Shown in pieces: positions 22,236 to 30,234 of a DNA stretch of 64,000 bases. A program made the position numbers and the translations under genes. The stretch's first letter is position 1; each line of letters starts with the position of its first letter. This DNA is from Alkalimarinus coralli (GTDB lineage Bacteria; Pseudomonadota; Gammaproteobacteria; Pseudomonadales; Oleiphilaceae). A model generated the notes under the pieces. The model was given only the letters and a program-made list of their open reading frames with translations. It was not told the DNA's origin and made no database searches. The DNA is taken from positions 1,574,001-1,638,000 of the forward strand of contig NZ_CP096016.1 in assembly GCF_023650515.1 (NCBI RefSeq). The letters run 5' to 3'.

Positions 22236-23081
22236 TTAAGCAACTTTTCTTAATTCAACCATTTCTTTTTCAAACTGTACCGGACTTCTATAATCGAGGT
22301 ACGAATGCCGTCGCTCGTTGTTATAAAACACTGAGATATATTTCAGAATATCCTGTTGAGCCTCATGCCTTGTTTGATAGTTTTTCCAATGCACTCGTTC
22401 CTGCTTTAAGGTGCCAAAGAAGCTTTCAACAACGGCATTGTCCCAACAATCTCCACGCTTACTCATACTGCCTTTAAAGTCATGCAAGTTCAGCAGCTTT
22501 CTAAAATCCCTGCTGGCATACTGAGAGCCACGGTCTGAGTGGTGTATCAAGCCAGCTTTAGGTCGACGCTGCCAAACTGCCATCTTGAGCGCATCACAAA
22601 CCATTTGAGCTTTCATGCGCGAACTCATACTCCATCCAACAACTTTTCTAGAATACAGGTCAATCACCACAGCCAAATACAACCAGCCTTCTTGCGTCCA
22701 GACATACGTGATGTCAGAAGCATAAACCTGGTCAGGCTGTTCAACAGAAAATTCACGATCAAGAAGATTGTCGAATACCGGCTGTTTATGATTACTGTTT
22801 GTCGTTACCTTGTATTTTTTCTTGTGTTTAACTTTTACACCTGCCTCTTTCATTAGCTTACGGGTTTTATTTCGGCCAACCGGGTAACCCAGAACATTTA
22901 ATGCTGTTTTCATTCTGCGATAGCCGTATGTATCATCACTTGATTTGGCTATATCTTGGACCCACTCAATCATCTCCGAGTGAATCGGATCATCAGGTTT
23001 ATTGTCTTGACGCTTTAAATGGCTGTAATAACCTGAGCGTGTTACACCCAATTGCTGACACATAATGCCAACGGGCCACAC
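22236..23081 (-). CDS. IS3 family transposase OrfB (DDE)
   Basis: A 281-residue frame from an internal ATG. The functional product starts upstream by -1 frameshifting from OrfA. It has the HTH_21 region ([19 protein letters not shown]) and the rve integrase core with catalytic [44 protein letters not shown] and the Glu in [17 protein letters not shown]. All DDE residues are present. The C-terminus is [18 protein letters not shown], typical of the family. Confidence 0.95.
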   Translation of the reverse strand: MWPVGIMCQQLGVTRSGYYSHLKRQDNKPDDPIHSEMIEWVQDIAKSSDDTYGYRRMKTALNVLGYPVGRNKTRKLMKEAGVKVKHKKKYKVTTNSNHKQPVFDNLLDREFSVEQPDQVYASDITYVWTQEGWLYLAVVIDLYSRKVVGWSMSSRMKAQMVCDALKMAVWQRRPKAGLIHHSDRGSQYASRDFRKLLNLHDFKGSMSKRGDCWDNAVVESFFGTLKQERVHWKNYQTRHEAQQDILKYISVFYNNERRHSYLDYRSPVQFEKEMVELRKVA

Positions 23082-23110
23082 CTTTTTATGCTGGGTGATG
23101 AAAGCGTATT

Positions 23111-23404
23111 TTACTTTGCTTCCGTGGCAAAAAAGGTGGCCGCTTTTTTTAAGATATCGCGCTCCATCTTTAGCCGTTTGTTTTCTTCTCTTAGGCGGCG
23201 AAGCTCTTCTTGTTCAGGAGTAAGCTTCCCATTACCACGAAATGCATGACCGTCATCATTTTCATGCTCTTTAATCCAACGTCCAAGCACATTTGGATTA
23301 ATGCCAAGGTTTCGTGCCGCTTCCGCCTTCGAATAGCCTTGCTCAGTTACCAGGCTAATCGCATCCAATTTAAACTCTTTTGAATAATTTTTTCTTACAG
23401 CCAT
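23111..23404 (-). CDS. IS3 family transposase OrfA
   Basis: A 97-residue protein. The N-terminal helix-turn-helix ([42 protein letters not shown]) and a leucine-zipper-like end ([29 protein letters not shown]) are standard. A run of seven As within TTAAAAAAAGC near its 3' end (about 23147-23157) is the expected -1 slippery site. Slipping there yields a fusion reading [17 protein letters not shown] into OrfB. Confidence 0.95.
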   Translation of the reverse strand: MAVRKNYSKEFKLDAISLVTEQGYSKAEAARNLGINPNVLGRWIKEHENDDGHAFRGNGKLTPEQEELRRLREENKRLKMERDILKKAATFFATEAK

Positions 23405-23489
23405 TTTACACTCCAGTTTTGAGGATTATCTCTTAACTGGTGTGTACAAATCTATTAGATCACGTCAGATAGAGCAATGGAATAATCAG

Positions 23490-24054
23490 ATGGACTATTT
23501 CTTTTTAGACTGTTTTACGAGCAAAGGGAACTCACTTAGAACTGTTGATAATACGGATCCTTTCCCCGGAATTACGACAAGGATGTTACGAAAAGGGAAG
23601 GTGCTAGATGTTCCTGAGGATGCGGTTGCCCAATTCTATTTTGATAAAAAGCCTCTAGGTATAATTCCTGAACTGTTTGGTTCTCCGACGTTTCTTATGA
23701 CGCCGAAACTTTTTTCGGCATTGAAGGAGTGTGGTGTAGATAATATTCAAGCCTGGTCTGCAAAAATTAATGACCTAGAGACGGGTGAAAGTTTTGATTA
23801 TATATTAGGCAATATAATAGGCATTGTGGATATTATCGATAATTCTGCTTCAGATATTTCACCTTGCTCGCCAACCCATACGGCAATGCTCTATAAAAAA
23901 GGTCTTTAATGGGAATGTTTCAACGAATCTTCATTTGTTTCGTCCACTGAACAAAAGAACCGCAATGGTAGTATCATCGAATATTCGTGATCATCTAGAA
24001 AAATCAGGAATGTTTCCCTACATTTCTTTCCATAGTCCGGAAAATTATGCCTAA
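23490..24054 (+). pseudogene. DUF1629/Imm11-like immunity protein, frameshifted (cassette gene)
   Basis: From ATG 23490 the frame (MDYFFLDCFTSKGNS...) runs to a TAA at 23909. Homology to the next cassette protein continues in another frame to 24054 (LHLFRPLNKRTAMVVSSNIRDHLEKSG against QKMFRLAEEPISLIVDQDIVAALKTNK). The switch lies at or before an A6 run at about 23891-23896; removing one A joins the frames. The upstream start core was lost to IS3, and the end core GCCTAA overlaps the stop. The family includes immunity proteins of polymorphic toxins. Slippage or programmed shifting could still give full-length protein. Confidence 0.7.
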
Positions 24055-24080
24055 TTGTATTTTTAATATATTGATTCCTA

Positions 24081-24139
24081 TGATTTTAGCGTTACGCCAC
24101 GGCCCCTTAACGGTAATGCCACACGCAGCAGCCTGTACC
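24081..24139 (-). mobile_element. Group II intron ORF scrap, divergent
   Basis: TTTTAGCGTTACGCCACGG...GGTAATGCCACACGC resembles the RT gene's 3' part of the full introns (GTCTTAGCGCTACGCCATGG...GGTAATGCCACACGC), with about one in five bases changed. It stands shortly after a cassette end core (GCCTAA, 24049-24054). It is a decayed copy of a related intron. The rest of 24055-24164 has no gene. Confidence 0.65.
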
Positions 24140-24164
24140 GGGTAGATCACAAAAGAGAAACCGT

Positions 24165-24731
24165 ATGAAGGACTATTATAAATTCGAATCTAGCAACTAT
24201 GTGAATTATGGAATTGTAAATTCTCCCAAGCTTGGTGAGAGTAGTATAATGCAAGGACGGTATATTGACCCAGAAAAACTACCTGAGTTAGTTTTCGAGC
24301 ACAGCTTCCCAACAGGCGAAGCAATCCCGCACTTCCTTACTGGCGGAACAGTGCTCGCGTCTAAAAGGCTAATTGATGTCATATCAAATATAGGTGTAGA
24401 TAATTATCAAGCGTTCCCTGTTGTTCTGATAAACACTGAGTCCAGAGAAGTTAGGAAAGATTATTATTTATTTAATGTACTTGGTTTGTTGAGTGCAACG
24501 GACACGGACTCATCAAAATACGATGAGATTATGAAAGGTGATGGGGAATTACCGTTAGTAGCTTTTAAAGAGATGGTGATTGATAGTAAAAAAATTCATG
24601 GGCAGAAAATGTTCCGCCTTGCAGAAGAGCCGATATCGCTAATTGTTGATCAAGATATCGTTGCTGCATTGAAGACCAACAAACCTGATGAAGGTTGGGG
24701 TGTTGTTGTAGAAGAGATTGACGTTGTATGA
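24165..24731 (+). CDS. DUF1629/Imm11-like protein, intact (cassette gene)
   Basis: A 188-residue cytosolic protein related over its whole length to the frameshifted gene upstream. Shared segments include IPHFLTGGTVLASKRLIDVISNIGVDNYQAFPVVLINTESREVRKDYYLFNVLGLL and the C-terminal MFRLAEEPISLIVDQDIVAALK. The family is found among immunity proteins of contact-dependent toxins. No toxin gene is seen beside it, so it may act as an orphan immunity gene. It ends with the cassette core ATATAA (24733-24738). Confidence 0.7.
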   Translation: MKDYYKFESSNYVNYGIVNSPKLGESSIMQGRYIDPEKLPELVFEHSFPTGEAIPHFLTGGTVLASKRLIDVISNIGVDNYQAFPVVLINTESREVRKDYYLFNVLGLLSATDTDSSKYDEIMKGDGELPLVAFKEMVIDSKKIHGQKMFRLAEEPISLIVDQDIVAALKTNKPDEGWGVVVEEIDVV

Positions 24732-24737
24732 AATATA

Positions 24738-24820
24738 ATCGGGTACCGACGGAGGCCTAACCTAACCCGTTGCTCTCCACGAAATTAAGCATGCGGCCCT
24801 CAGTGGACGTTTTGCTCAGC
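24738..24820 (-). mobile_element. Decayed group IIC-type intron 3' end
   Basis: It starts ATCGGGTA directly after the ATATAA core. It keeps a GCATGCGG...GGACGTTT stretch, alignable to domain V of the full introns (GCATGCGG...GGGCGTTT). The rest is diverged. It marks another attC hit at the same position. The remainder up to 24948 shows no gene. Confidence 0.6.
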
Positions 24821-24948
24821 GAATGACGGAATGAGTCCAGTTGAGTTTGAAGAAAACGCAGTGCTTGATGCATAGATAGGGTATCTACTATTTGTGAGGA
24901 ACATCAGGTTGTTAATGTTAAAGAGGCCCCTGTTCAAGGGGGTGAAAT

Positions 24949-25233
24949 TTACGGTCTTTTAGCCGGAAATTTTTGTTTCTGATGAAGGACTCTCATAACC
25001 CGTATCACGGTATTGTCAGTCCAGTAGGATACGATCATTGATATTTCTGGAATGACTAGCAAGCGGCCTTGAATGCCACCGCGTTGCACGCCCATTAAAG
25101 GCTGCTGATGTAGGTTTTCAACTTTTTCCTCGATGATTTTATCTGTTTTCTCTGCTGCTATTGGATTAAAGTCATAAAGAAATTCGAATATCCTTTCGCG
25201 GTCGTTTAGAGACTCTTCCTCCCAATAAATCAC
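24949..25233 (-). CDS. RelE/ParE superfamily toxin
   Basis: A 94-residue protein: MIYWEEESLNDRERIFEFLYDFNPIAAEKTDKIIEEKVENL, then GVQRGGIQGRLLVIPEISMIVSYWTDNTVIRVMRVLHQKQKFP. The central G-R-x-L-V-I strand and the terminal RVLHQ(K/R)Q motif are characteristic of the ParE2/RelE group. It starts with GTG three bases after the antitoxin stop, with AAAGGTG as its ribosome binding site inside the antitoxin's end. Whether it poisons gyrase or cleaves mRNA cannot be told. It may be part of the cassette array in reverse orientation. Confidence 0.88.
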   Translation of the reverse strand: MIYWEEESLNDRERIFEFLYDFNPIAAEKTDKIIEEKVENLHQQPLMGVQRGGIQGRLLVIPEISMIVSYWTDNTVIRVMRVLHQKQKFPAKRP

Positions 25234-25236
25234 TAA

Positions 25237-25515
25237 TTAACACCTTTCACGTATTTTGGCTTTGCGCTCTGACATACTGGATTTCGCGTGTTCATGCTCA
25301 ACAAAAGTTGATCTGTTGGTCTGAAACTTTTCAAAAGCCAAATTAACTTGTTCAGTCAGCCAAGCATCATGAGAAGTGGCTTTACGCTGTTGATCTGCTA
25401 GTTGTTCTGTAAGTTCTCGACATGCATCACTAAGTGTGCGCCCTTGGCTTTCTGTCCTTTGTTGGGCTAGGCGCTTAGTTTCTTCATCAATTCGAAATTG
25501 AACTCTAGTATCCAT
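25237..25515 (-). CDS. RelB/DinJ-like antitoxin
   Basis: About 92 residues from ATG 25515 (MDTRVQFRIDEETKRLAQQRTESQGRTLSDACRELTEQLADQQ). The start is the ribbon-helix-helix pattern of RelB/DinJ antitoxins. The C-terminal half is helical and charged, for toxin binding. An upstream in-frame ATG at 25526 is possible. It precedes the toxin in the same operon, with a palindrome at 25555-25574 as a possible operator. Confidence 0.8.
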   Translation of the reverse strand: MDTRVQFRIDEETKRLAQQRTESQGRTLSDACRELTEQLADQQRKATSHDAWLTEQVNLAFEKFQTNRSTFVEHEHAKSSMSERKAKIRERC

Positions 25516-25554
25516 AATAAAGACCATATATATGATTGTGTGTACAAATGTTAG

Positions 25555-25574
25555 CACTTAATAACTATTAAGTG
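25555..25574 (-). promoter_or_regulatory. Palindrome upstream of the RelB-like antitoxin
   Basis: CACTTAAT, a 4-base spacer, ATTAAGTG: a perfect 8-bp inverted repeat, 40 bases upstream of the antitoxin start. Position and symmetry fit an autoregulatory operator. Confidence 0.5.
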
Positions 25575-25605
25575 TATTCATCATCGAGAACGAAAGGGCT
25601 TGTAG

Positions 25606-25838
25606 GCTGAACCGTTCCTGCAAAGCTTGGCGGCCCAAGTTCAAGTCCTAAAGCTACCATCAACGCTATATGTTGTTGGGCTCTACTTGATGTAGATTTT
25701 ACTCGCTATACGCTCGTGCCATTGCTAGATCTTGAGCTTCCATTTATGCTGAAAGATGATTTGATCGAATATAAAGCTACTCTTTTGCCTCCTGTGGACA
25801 TTGAGGATATTAGCGCTATGCTAGGTTTTCGGTTCTAG
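25606..25838 (+). pseudogene. Possible 3' gene remnant
   Basis: An open frame without an early start codon runs to TAG at 25836-25838. Its last part, YTLVPLLDLELPFMLKDDLIEYKATLLPPVDIEDISAMLGFRF, looks protein-like. No ATG or GTG with a ribosome binding site lies near its beginning, so the 5' part was probably lost on joining to the mobile region. Family not recognised. Confidence 0.3.
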
Positions 25839-25855
25839 AAACGTGCGGTGAAGAT

Positions 25856-26359
25856 ATGTCCATTGAACAAAAGATTGTAGCATGGGATGGGAAATCGTCT
25901 GCTGATATTAAGGCCGTATATGATACGCACCACACGGAAACTAATTTCGCCGATAGAATTATAGATCTGTCATGTTCGAAGGCCTGCGAAAAAGGAGCCA
26001 CTTGGTTGATAAAGGCATGGCTTGAATCCGGAAATGGGTTTGGGCAATCCCATATCGATAGAGTATATGAATCTCTCAACCAGTTGGAATACTGGGAGGC
26101 CAAATTGCATGTGCTTCAGTGTATCCCTTTTATGCCCATCCCCGAGGCTGAAATTAAAAATCTACACCATTTTTTACAACGTGCGCTTACTGACCGGAAT
26201 AAATTCGTGAGAGCCTGGTCATACAATGGGTTTTATGAATTAAGTAGACAGTATCCAGAATATTTGAATGAGACTAAGCAACACTTTGAGATGGCTATGC
26301 GTGATGAGGCTCCTTCTGTAAAAGCCCGGATTCGAAATATTATGAAGAAAGGGTTCTAG
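25856..26359 (+). CDS. HEAT-repeat-like protein, unknown function
   Basis: A 167-residue all-helical protein with repeating helix pairs (WLIKAWLESGNGFGQSHIDRVYESLNQLEYWEAKLHVLQCIPFMPIPEAEIKNLHHFLQRALTDRNKFVRAWSYNGFYELSRQYPEY). The segment NKFVRAWSYNGFYELS and the final EAPSVKARIRNIMK resemble HEAT or PBS-lyase repeats, which mediate protein contacts. It is preceded by GGTGAAGAT and starts at ATG 25856. It sits among gene remnants at the right border of the mobile region. Confidence 0.6.
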   Translation: MSIEQKIVAWDGKSSADIKAVYDTHHTETNFADRIIDLSCSKACEKGATWLIKAWLESGNGFGQSHIDRVYESLNQLEYWEAKLHVLQCIPFMPIPEAEIKNLHHFLQRALTDRNKFVRAWSYNGFYELSRQYPEYLNETKQHFEMAMRDEAPSVKARIRNIMKKGF

Positions 26360-26425
26360 CAATGTGCTCTCTCATCAAATGAAGGCTCACTTTATAATCT
26401 CCACCAAATTTACTCTGAACTTAGG

Positions 26426-26797
26426 ATGATAAAAGATAACAAGAGTCAGATAGAGGCTATGTATCGTTGGATAAATTATAATCTGGATTTTACCAATATC
26501 ATTCCAGACTCTCTTGAAAAAGCATTGGAAGGCATAAAGCAAGACGAAGCTCCGGGTCAACTCGGTGAAAGCATTAAGCTGAGTCAACGACAAATTGAGC
26601 GCCTTTTTCAGCTCTGGCTAGGAATGACGCCAAAACACTATCAGCGTATTTTAAGAATTAAGAAAACAATCAATTTTTTGCGGCAAAATAGAAGCGCAAA
26701 TCTGGCGGATGTAGCTCAACAGTTTGGCTTCAGTGATCAGGCTCATATGACCAGAGAGTTCCGGGCGATCGCATCCAATACGCCAGGGCGAGTATAA
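26426..26797 (+). pseudogene. AraC-type regulator, C-terminal HTH domain only
   Basis: 123 residues. Two helix-turn-helix motifs are clear: ESIKLSQRQIERLFQLWLGMTPKHYQRILRIKKTINFL and NLADVAQQFGFSDQAHMTREFRAIASNTPGRV. AraC-family proteins usually have about 270 residues with an N-terminal sensing domain. Here only the DNA-binding end remains, so the gene appears 5' truncated. A free DNA-binding domain could still act, but no ribosome binding site is apparent. Confidence 0.7.
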
Positions 26798-26912
26798 AGT
26801 TGGTTGGTTAACGCCTGCCAGCTCCGGGGCGCGTAAATGCTCTTAACATCAGCATAGATGCAAAGCACCAAAACCTTATTGGCGGGAGATTACGCTAAGA
26901 AAGGAGGGGCAA

Positions 26913-26984
26913 ATGGACTATATCACCACTGATATCAGCGTATGTACGGATAATCGGTTTGATAAAATAGTGCGCAAAGCTTAA
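26913..26984 (+). CDS. Very short ORF or gene remnant, 23 residues
   Basis: ATG 26913 to TAA 26984 encodes MDYITTDISVCTDNRFDKIVRKA. A very strong AGGAGGGG site lies five bases upstream, which is why it is listed. It could be the start of a gene lost by deletion or a small peptide. It is not recognised. Confidence 0.3.
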   Translation: MDYITTDISVCTDNRFDKIVRKA

Positions 26985-27007
26985 AGATGCCCCCTCAAAA
27001 GACAATG

Positions 27008-28012
27008 TTATTCCCGGACAGGACAAACAACAGGTTCGCAATGACCCGCAGGTGTTGAGGTTAGGCTAGCAGAGCGGATTTCTTGTAATGTTGCCATGTA
27101 TTGGGGTGAGCCATTTGAAAGGGTGACGGTACATTGTGCGGCTAAAATCGCTGCGTCTTTGCAGTACTGAGCCAGCATGGCATACGCTAGATTATTCCAG
27201 CCTTCGGGCTCGTAAGGGAACTTGCTTGTGAGCTGCTTAAACGCTTTTCCTGCCTCGTCATAACGTGCCAGAGCATAATGGGCATTGCCGAGCCCTAACA
27301 GTGCAATACGGTTATTCGGCCAACGTTTTAGTGCAGCCTCATAAGCACTTTGTGCGGTACCAAACTGCGCTATTGCTTCCAATGACTGTGCGGCTTTTAA
27401 ATATTTAAGCGGCTCTGCCGTTTCGGGCAATTGAGAGGGTGGCAGAATAACCAGCCCCCAGTAGCTGCCTCTTTCCCAGGTGTGTTCAAAGGTTGAAATT
27501 GGCATTGTAAGATTTTGAGTCGTGCCAGACCGTAATGTAATGGTTGATTCTTCCATGTCGTAACCAGCAACCACAGCATAATGCCATTTGGGAATTAGTT
27601 GGATACCGAGATTCTGTAACACCAGTACGGGGTTGCCTCCATCAATTTCTTTAAACAAGTCTATTAGTGAAGGGGCGAGTGGATAGGCAATTAAACCGCG
27701 TTTTCGAGTCGCTGCGGTTAATTCTACTTGCAGGCTACCCTCTCGCTTTGGCAGGTATACTTCATCTTTAAGCTCGTCAGGCGTAATGTTTAATCCGCGG
27801 TAATTAAACACAGTTGCCAGCGCTGCAGGGCCGCATTGAAATCGCTGTTGCGGAAAGAATGGCACATTCGCGATGGACGCAGACGTTACACTATCGGCTG
27901 TTTTTTCTCTGTAGAGCTGTTGCGTAAGGTGCGGCGTTGAACAGCCAACGGATAAACTGAGCAAAAGGGTGCACGCTAGGTAGCGCACCCCTTTCAGAGC
28001 CTTATCTATCAT
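27008..28012 (-). CDS. C39-type peptidase/TPR lipoprotein (PA2778-like)
   Basis: A 334-residue exported lipoprotein. The signal ends in LLLSLSVGC (lipid-modified Cys about residue 24). The papain-like C39 domain covers about 45-195, with QQRFQCGPAALATVFNY as the Gln-Cys active site and KWHYAVVAGYD as the His. A TPR part follows at about 205-290 (GTAQSAYEAALKRWPNNRIALLGLGNAHYALARYDEAGKAFKQL). It closely resembles the Pseudomonas PA2778 family and is paired with the PA2779-like gene. A role in processing or export of a peptide is inferred from the domain only. Confidence 0.88.
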   Translation of the reverse strand: MIDKALKGVRYLACTLLLSLSVGCSTPHLTQQLYREKTADSVTSASIANVPFFPQQRFQCGPAALATVFNYRGLNITPDELKDEVYLPKREGSLQVELTAATRKRGLIAYPLAPSLIDLFKEIDGGNPVLVLQNLGIQLIPKWHYAVVAGYDMEESTITLRSGTTQNLTMPISTFEHTWERGSYWGLVILPPSQLPETAEPLKYLKAAQSLEAIAQFGTAQSAYEAALKRWPNNRIALLGLGNAHYALARYDEAGKAFKQLTSKFPYEPEGWNNLAYAMLAQYCKDAAILAAQCTVTLSNGSPQYMATLQEIRSASLTSTPAGHCEPVVCPVRE

Positions 28013-28017
28013 CGTAA

Positions 28018-28422
28018 TTAATTAATAGGCTTGATAGCCGGGAATATGTTAGTTGTACCCAGCAGGTCTAAAACAATCAGTATTAGGAAGACCAAAATGA
28101 CGAGACCAACAATGCTATCACCACCCGCTGGCAACTGCTCGAACTCAGCATTAAACTGAGCCAACTCCTCATCAGTCATGTTACTGACGCGTTGTTTAAC
28201 CAGCTCCGGGTCAACTCCCATATCGACCATGATTGACTCGGCTTGTGATTCACTCAGCCTGTCTAAAACAAATTCACGGTCTAGCTGATTTTGCTCAGTA
28301 GAAATAACTGTTGCTGTCGAAACCATCTTGGCATTTGCAACGCTGACTTGCATTCCAACAAGGAATATTGCGCACATCATTACCGAAGAAACAAAACGTC
28401 TGAAAGCAAGAATACTATGCAT
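28018..28422 (-). CDS. PA2779 family membrane protein
   Basis: A 134-residue protein with an N-terminal signal-like segment (SSVMMCAIFLVGMQVSVANA). A helical region has repeated Leu/Glu (LDREFVLDRLSESQAESIMVDMGVDPELVKQRVSNMTDEELAQFNAEFEQLPAGG), and a C-terminal membrane segment follows (IVGLVILVFLILIVLDLLG). It precedes the C39 lipoprotein gene by five bases in one operon, the arrangement known from Pseudomonas. Function unknown; it may be the substrate or partner of the peptidase. Confidence 0.88.
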   Translation of the reverse strand: MHSILAFRRFVSSVMMCAIFLVGMQVSVANAKMVSTATVISTEQNQLDREFVLDRLSESQAESIMVDMGVDPELVKQRVSNMTDEELAQFNAEFEQLPAGGDSIVGLVILVFLILIVLDLLGTTNIFPAIKPIN

Positions 28423-28736
28423 AGATACCTCGTTAGTTATTATAAAGTGAATTACGTTGTCTGGCTTAGTCTATCACCATTTACTCATCGTTTTACGTAT
28501 ACAGTGTTTTGAATATACAGTGTTTTGAATACCAAGGAAAAAGTCGAGCGTTGCGTTACTCTTGGTAAAATTCAAGGCCCTTCGTAGTAGCGTCAATGTA
28601 TTCCCTTGTCTATATTATCAAGAGATGTGTCCGCAAGGGCGCTTAATATATTGGCAGGAGAGCAGCTGCCTCGAATCTGTTGAACCGAGGCGACCATCAT
28701 GAGGTGCGTTGTTTAAACAGTGCTCTAGCGGCTCAC
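28423..28736. other. Intergenic region with a short tandem repeat
   Basis: This holds the promoter region of the PA2779/PA2778 pair and the 3' side of the aldehyde dehydrogenase gene. ATACAGTGTTTTGAAT occurs twice in tandem at about 28499-28530. No gene is seen. Confidence 0.5.
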
Positions 28737-30185
28737 TTAACGGTTTCGATCACGAATAACCAGTAAGCGTAATTCGGTCATATCTTCCATTGCGAAACGA
28801 ACGCCTTCTCGACCTTTGCCAGAATCTTTTACGCCGCCATAGGGCATGTTATCGACTCGCCAGCTGGGAACATCACCAATAACGATGCCGCCCACGTCCA
28901 GGGTATCCCACGCCTTGTTAATTTTATAAATATCACGGGTAAAAATACCGGTTTGTAAGCCGAACCTACTGTTGTTAACCGCTTGCAGTGCGAGGTCGAA
29001 GTCAGCGAATTGAGTTAGTATCGCAGCTGGGCCAAAGGCCTCTTCTGTATTTATGCTTGCATCTTCAGGAACATTTTCCAGCACTGTTGCTTCGAGCATG
29101 GCTCCTTCTTGTTTGCCGCCTGTAAGGAGTTCGGCTCCGGCAGCAAGTGCATCATCGATCCAGCCTTTAAGGCGGCTCGCTTCTGAAGCTGAAATCATAG
29201 GCCCAATAAACGTATTTTCATCTTTAGGGTCGCCCATTTGTAGCTTTTCGACCTTAGCGACAAACTCATGTTTGAATTTATCGTAAACCGCATGGTGAAT
29301 CATAATACGCTGCACCCCCACACAGCTTTGGCCTGACTGATAGAACGCGCCAAAAATAATCCGTTCGATAGCATCTTCCAAATCACCGGGGTTATCCATT
29401 ATATCCTGGTCAACTATACAGGCGGCGTTACCGCCAAGCTCCAGCACTACCGATTTTTTTCCTGCCCGTTTTTTTAGCTCCCAGCCCACATCGGGTGAGC
29501 CGGTAAAACTGAGAAGTTTTAATCGCTCATCTACGGTAAACAAGTCTGCGCCGTCTCGGTTACAGGGCAGTATGGAAAACGCGCCTTTTGGTAACGAGGT
29601 TTCGGCTAACACTTCTCCAATTATTAACGCACCAATAGGCGTCCGGCTAGCCGGTTTTAGAACAAATGGGCAGCCAACCGCCAGAGCAGGAGCGATTTTG
29701 TGTGCCACCAGATTCAAGGGAAAGTTAAATGGAGAGATAAAAGAGCAGGGGCCGATCGGTACACGTTTGTACATGCCACTGTAGCCTCGGGCTCTGGGCG
29801 TTATTTCAAGGTTAATGACTTCACCGTTCATGCGAACTGATTCTTCAGCTGCAACTCGAAAGGTATCGATAAGGCGAGTAACTTCACCACGCGCATCTTT
29901 GATAGGTTTACCCGCTTCGATACAAAGCGTCGTGGCCAGCTCTTCGAAGCGCTCCTGAAACCGGCTGACACAATGGTTAAGAATGTCCTGTCGCTCGTAA
30001 GGCGCCAATTGTCGGAGGGCTTCCTGGCTGTTCTCTGCTGCTGCAATCGCATTATCTATGACCTTGGCATCTGCCAGTGCGACAGTGGTCGCGACATCGC
30101 CGGAGTATTTGTCGGTAACCTCAAGCTCTTGATTAGCATAAACCGCTTTATTTGCTAAATAGTAAGGGTAACTCTTCTTAAGCAT
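28737..30185 (-). CDS. NAD(P)-dependent aldehyde dehydrogenase (GapN/ALDH superfamily)
   Basis: A 482-residue protein from ATG 30185 (MLKKSYPYYL), chosen because GGAGAT lies just upstream; a longer frame exists. The catalytic Glu lies in VVLELGGNAACIV (about 250) and the catalytic Cys in FYQSGQSCVGVQRIM (about 285). The cofactor loop is SFTGSPDVGWELKKRAG. The GAFYQSGQSC form and the C-terminal GDVPSWRVDNMPYGGVKDSGKGREG suggest the glyceraldehyde-3-phosphate/lactaldehyde-like ALDH branch. The substrate is not certain. It follows znuA by 50 bases on the same strand and might be co-transcribed with it. Confidence 0.9.
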   Translation of the reverse strand: MLKKSYPYYLANKAVYANQELEVTDKYSGDVATTVALADAKVIDNAIAAAENSQEALRQLAPYERQDILNHCVSRFQERFEELATTLCIEAGKPIKDARGEVTRLIDTFRVAAEESVRMNGEVINLEITPRARGYSGMYKRVPIGPCSFISPFNFPLNLVAHKIAPALAVGCPFVLKPASRTPIGALIIGEVLAETSLPKGAFSILPCNRDGADLFTVDERLKLLSFTGSPDVGWELKKRAGKKSVVLELGGNAACIVDQDIMDNPGDLEDAIERIIFGAFYQSGQSCVGVQRIMIHHAVYDKFKHEFVAKVEKLQMGDPKDENTFIGPMISASEASRLKGWIDDALAAGAELLTGGKQEGAMLEATVLENVPEDASINTEEAFGPAAILTQFADFDLALQAVNNSRFGLQTGIFTRDIYKINKAWDTLDVGGIVIGDVPSWRVDNMPYGGVKDSGKGREGVRFAMEDMTELRLLVIRDRNR

Positions 30186-30234
30186 TGGGCTATCTCCATA
30201 TACCGAATATACTGGCAGCAACATGGCATTTTAG

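Larger units (their letters stand above)
22224..23448 (-). mobile_element. IS3 family insertion sequence, complete
   Basis: A 1225-bp element with inverted ends TGTACAACCCAGTTAAG and TGTACACACCAGTTAAG. It is flanked by the 3-bp target duplication AAT (22221-22223 and 23449-23451). It encodes OrfA and OrfB, fused by a -1 frameshift. It separates an attC from the following cassette gene. Confidence 0.93.

Noticed and set aside
9202-24820. Prophage or conjugative plasmid origin for the accessory region
   Set aside because: No phage structural, lysis, relaxase, replication or transfer gene is seen; cassette cores and attC folds explain the layout.
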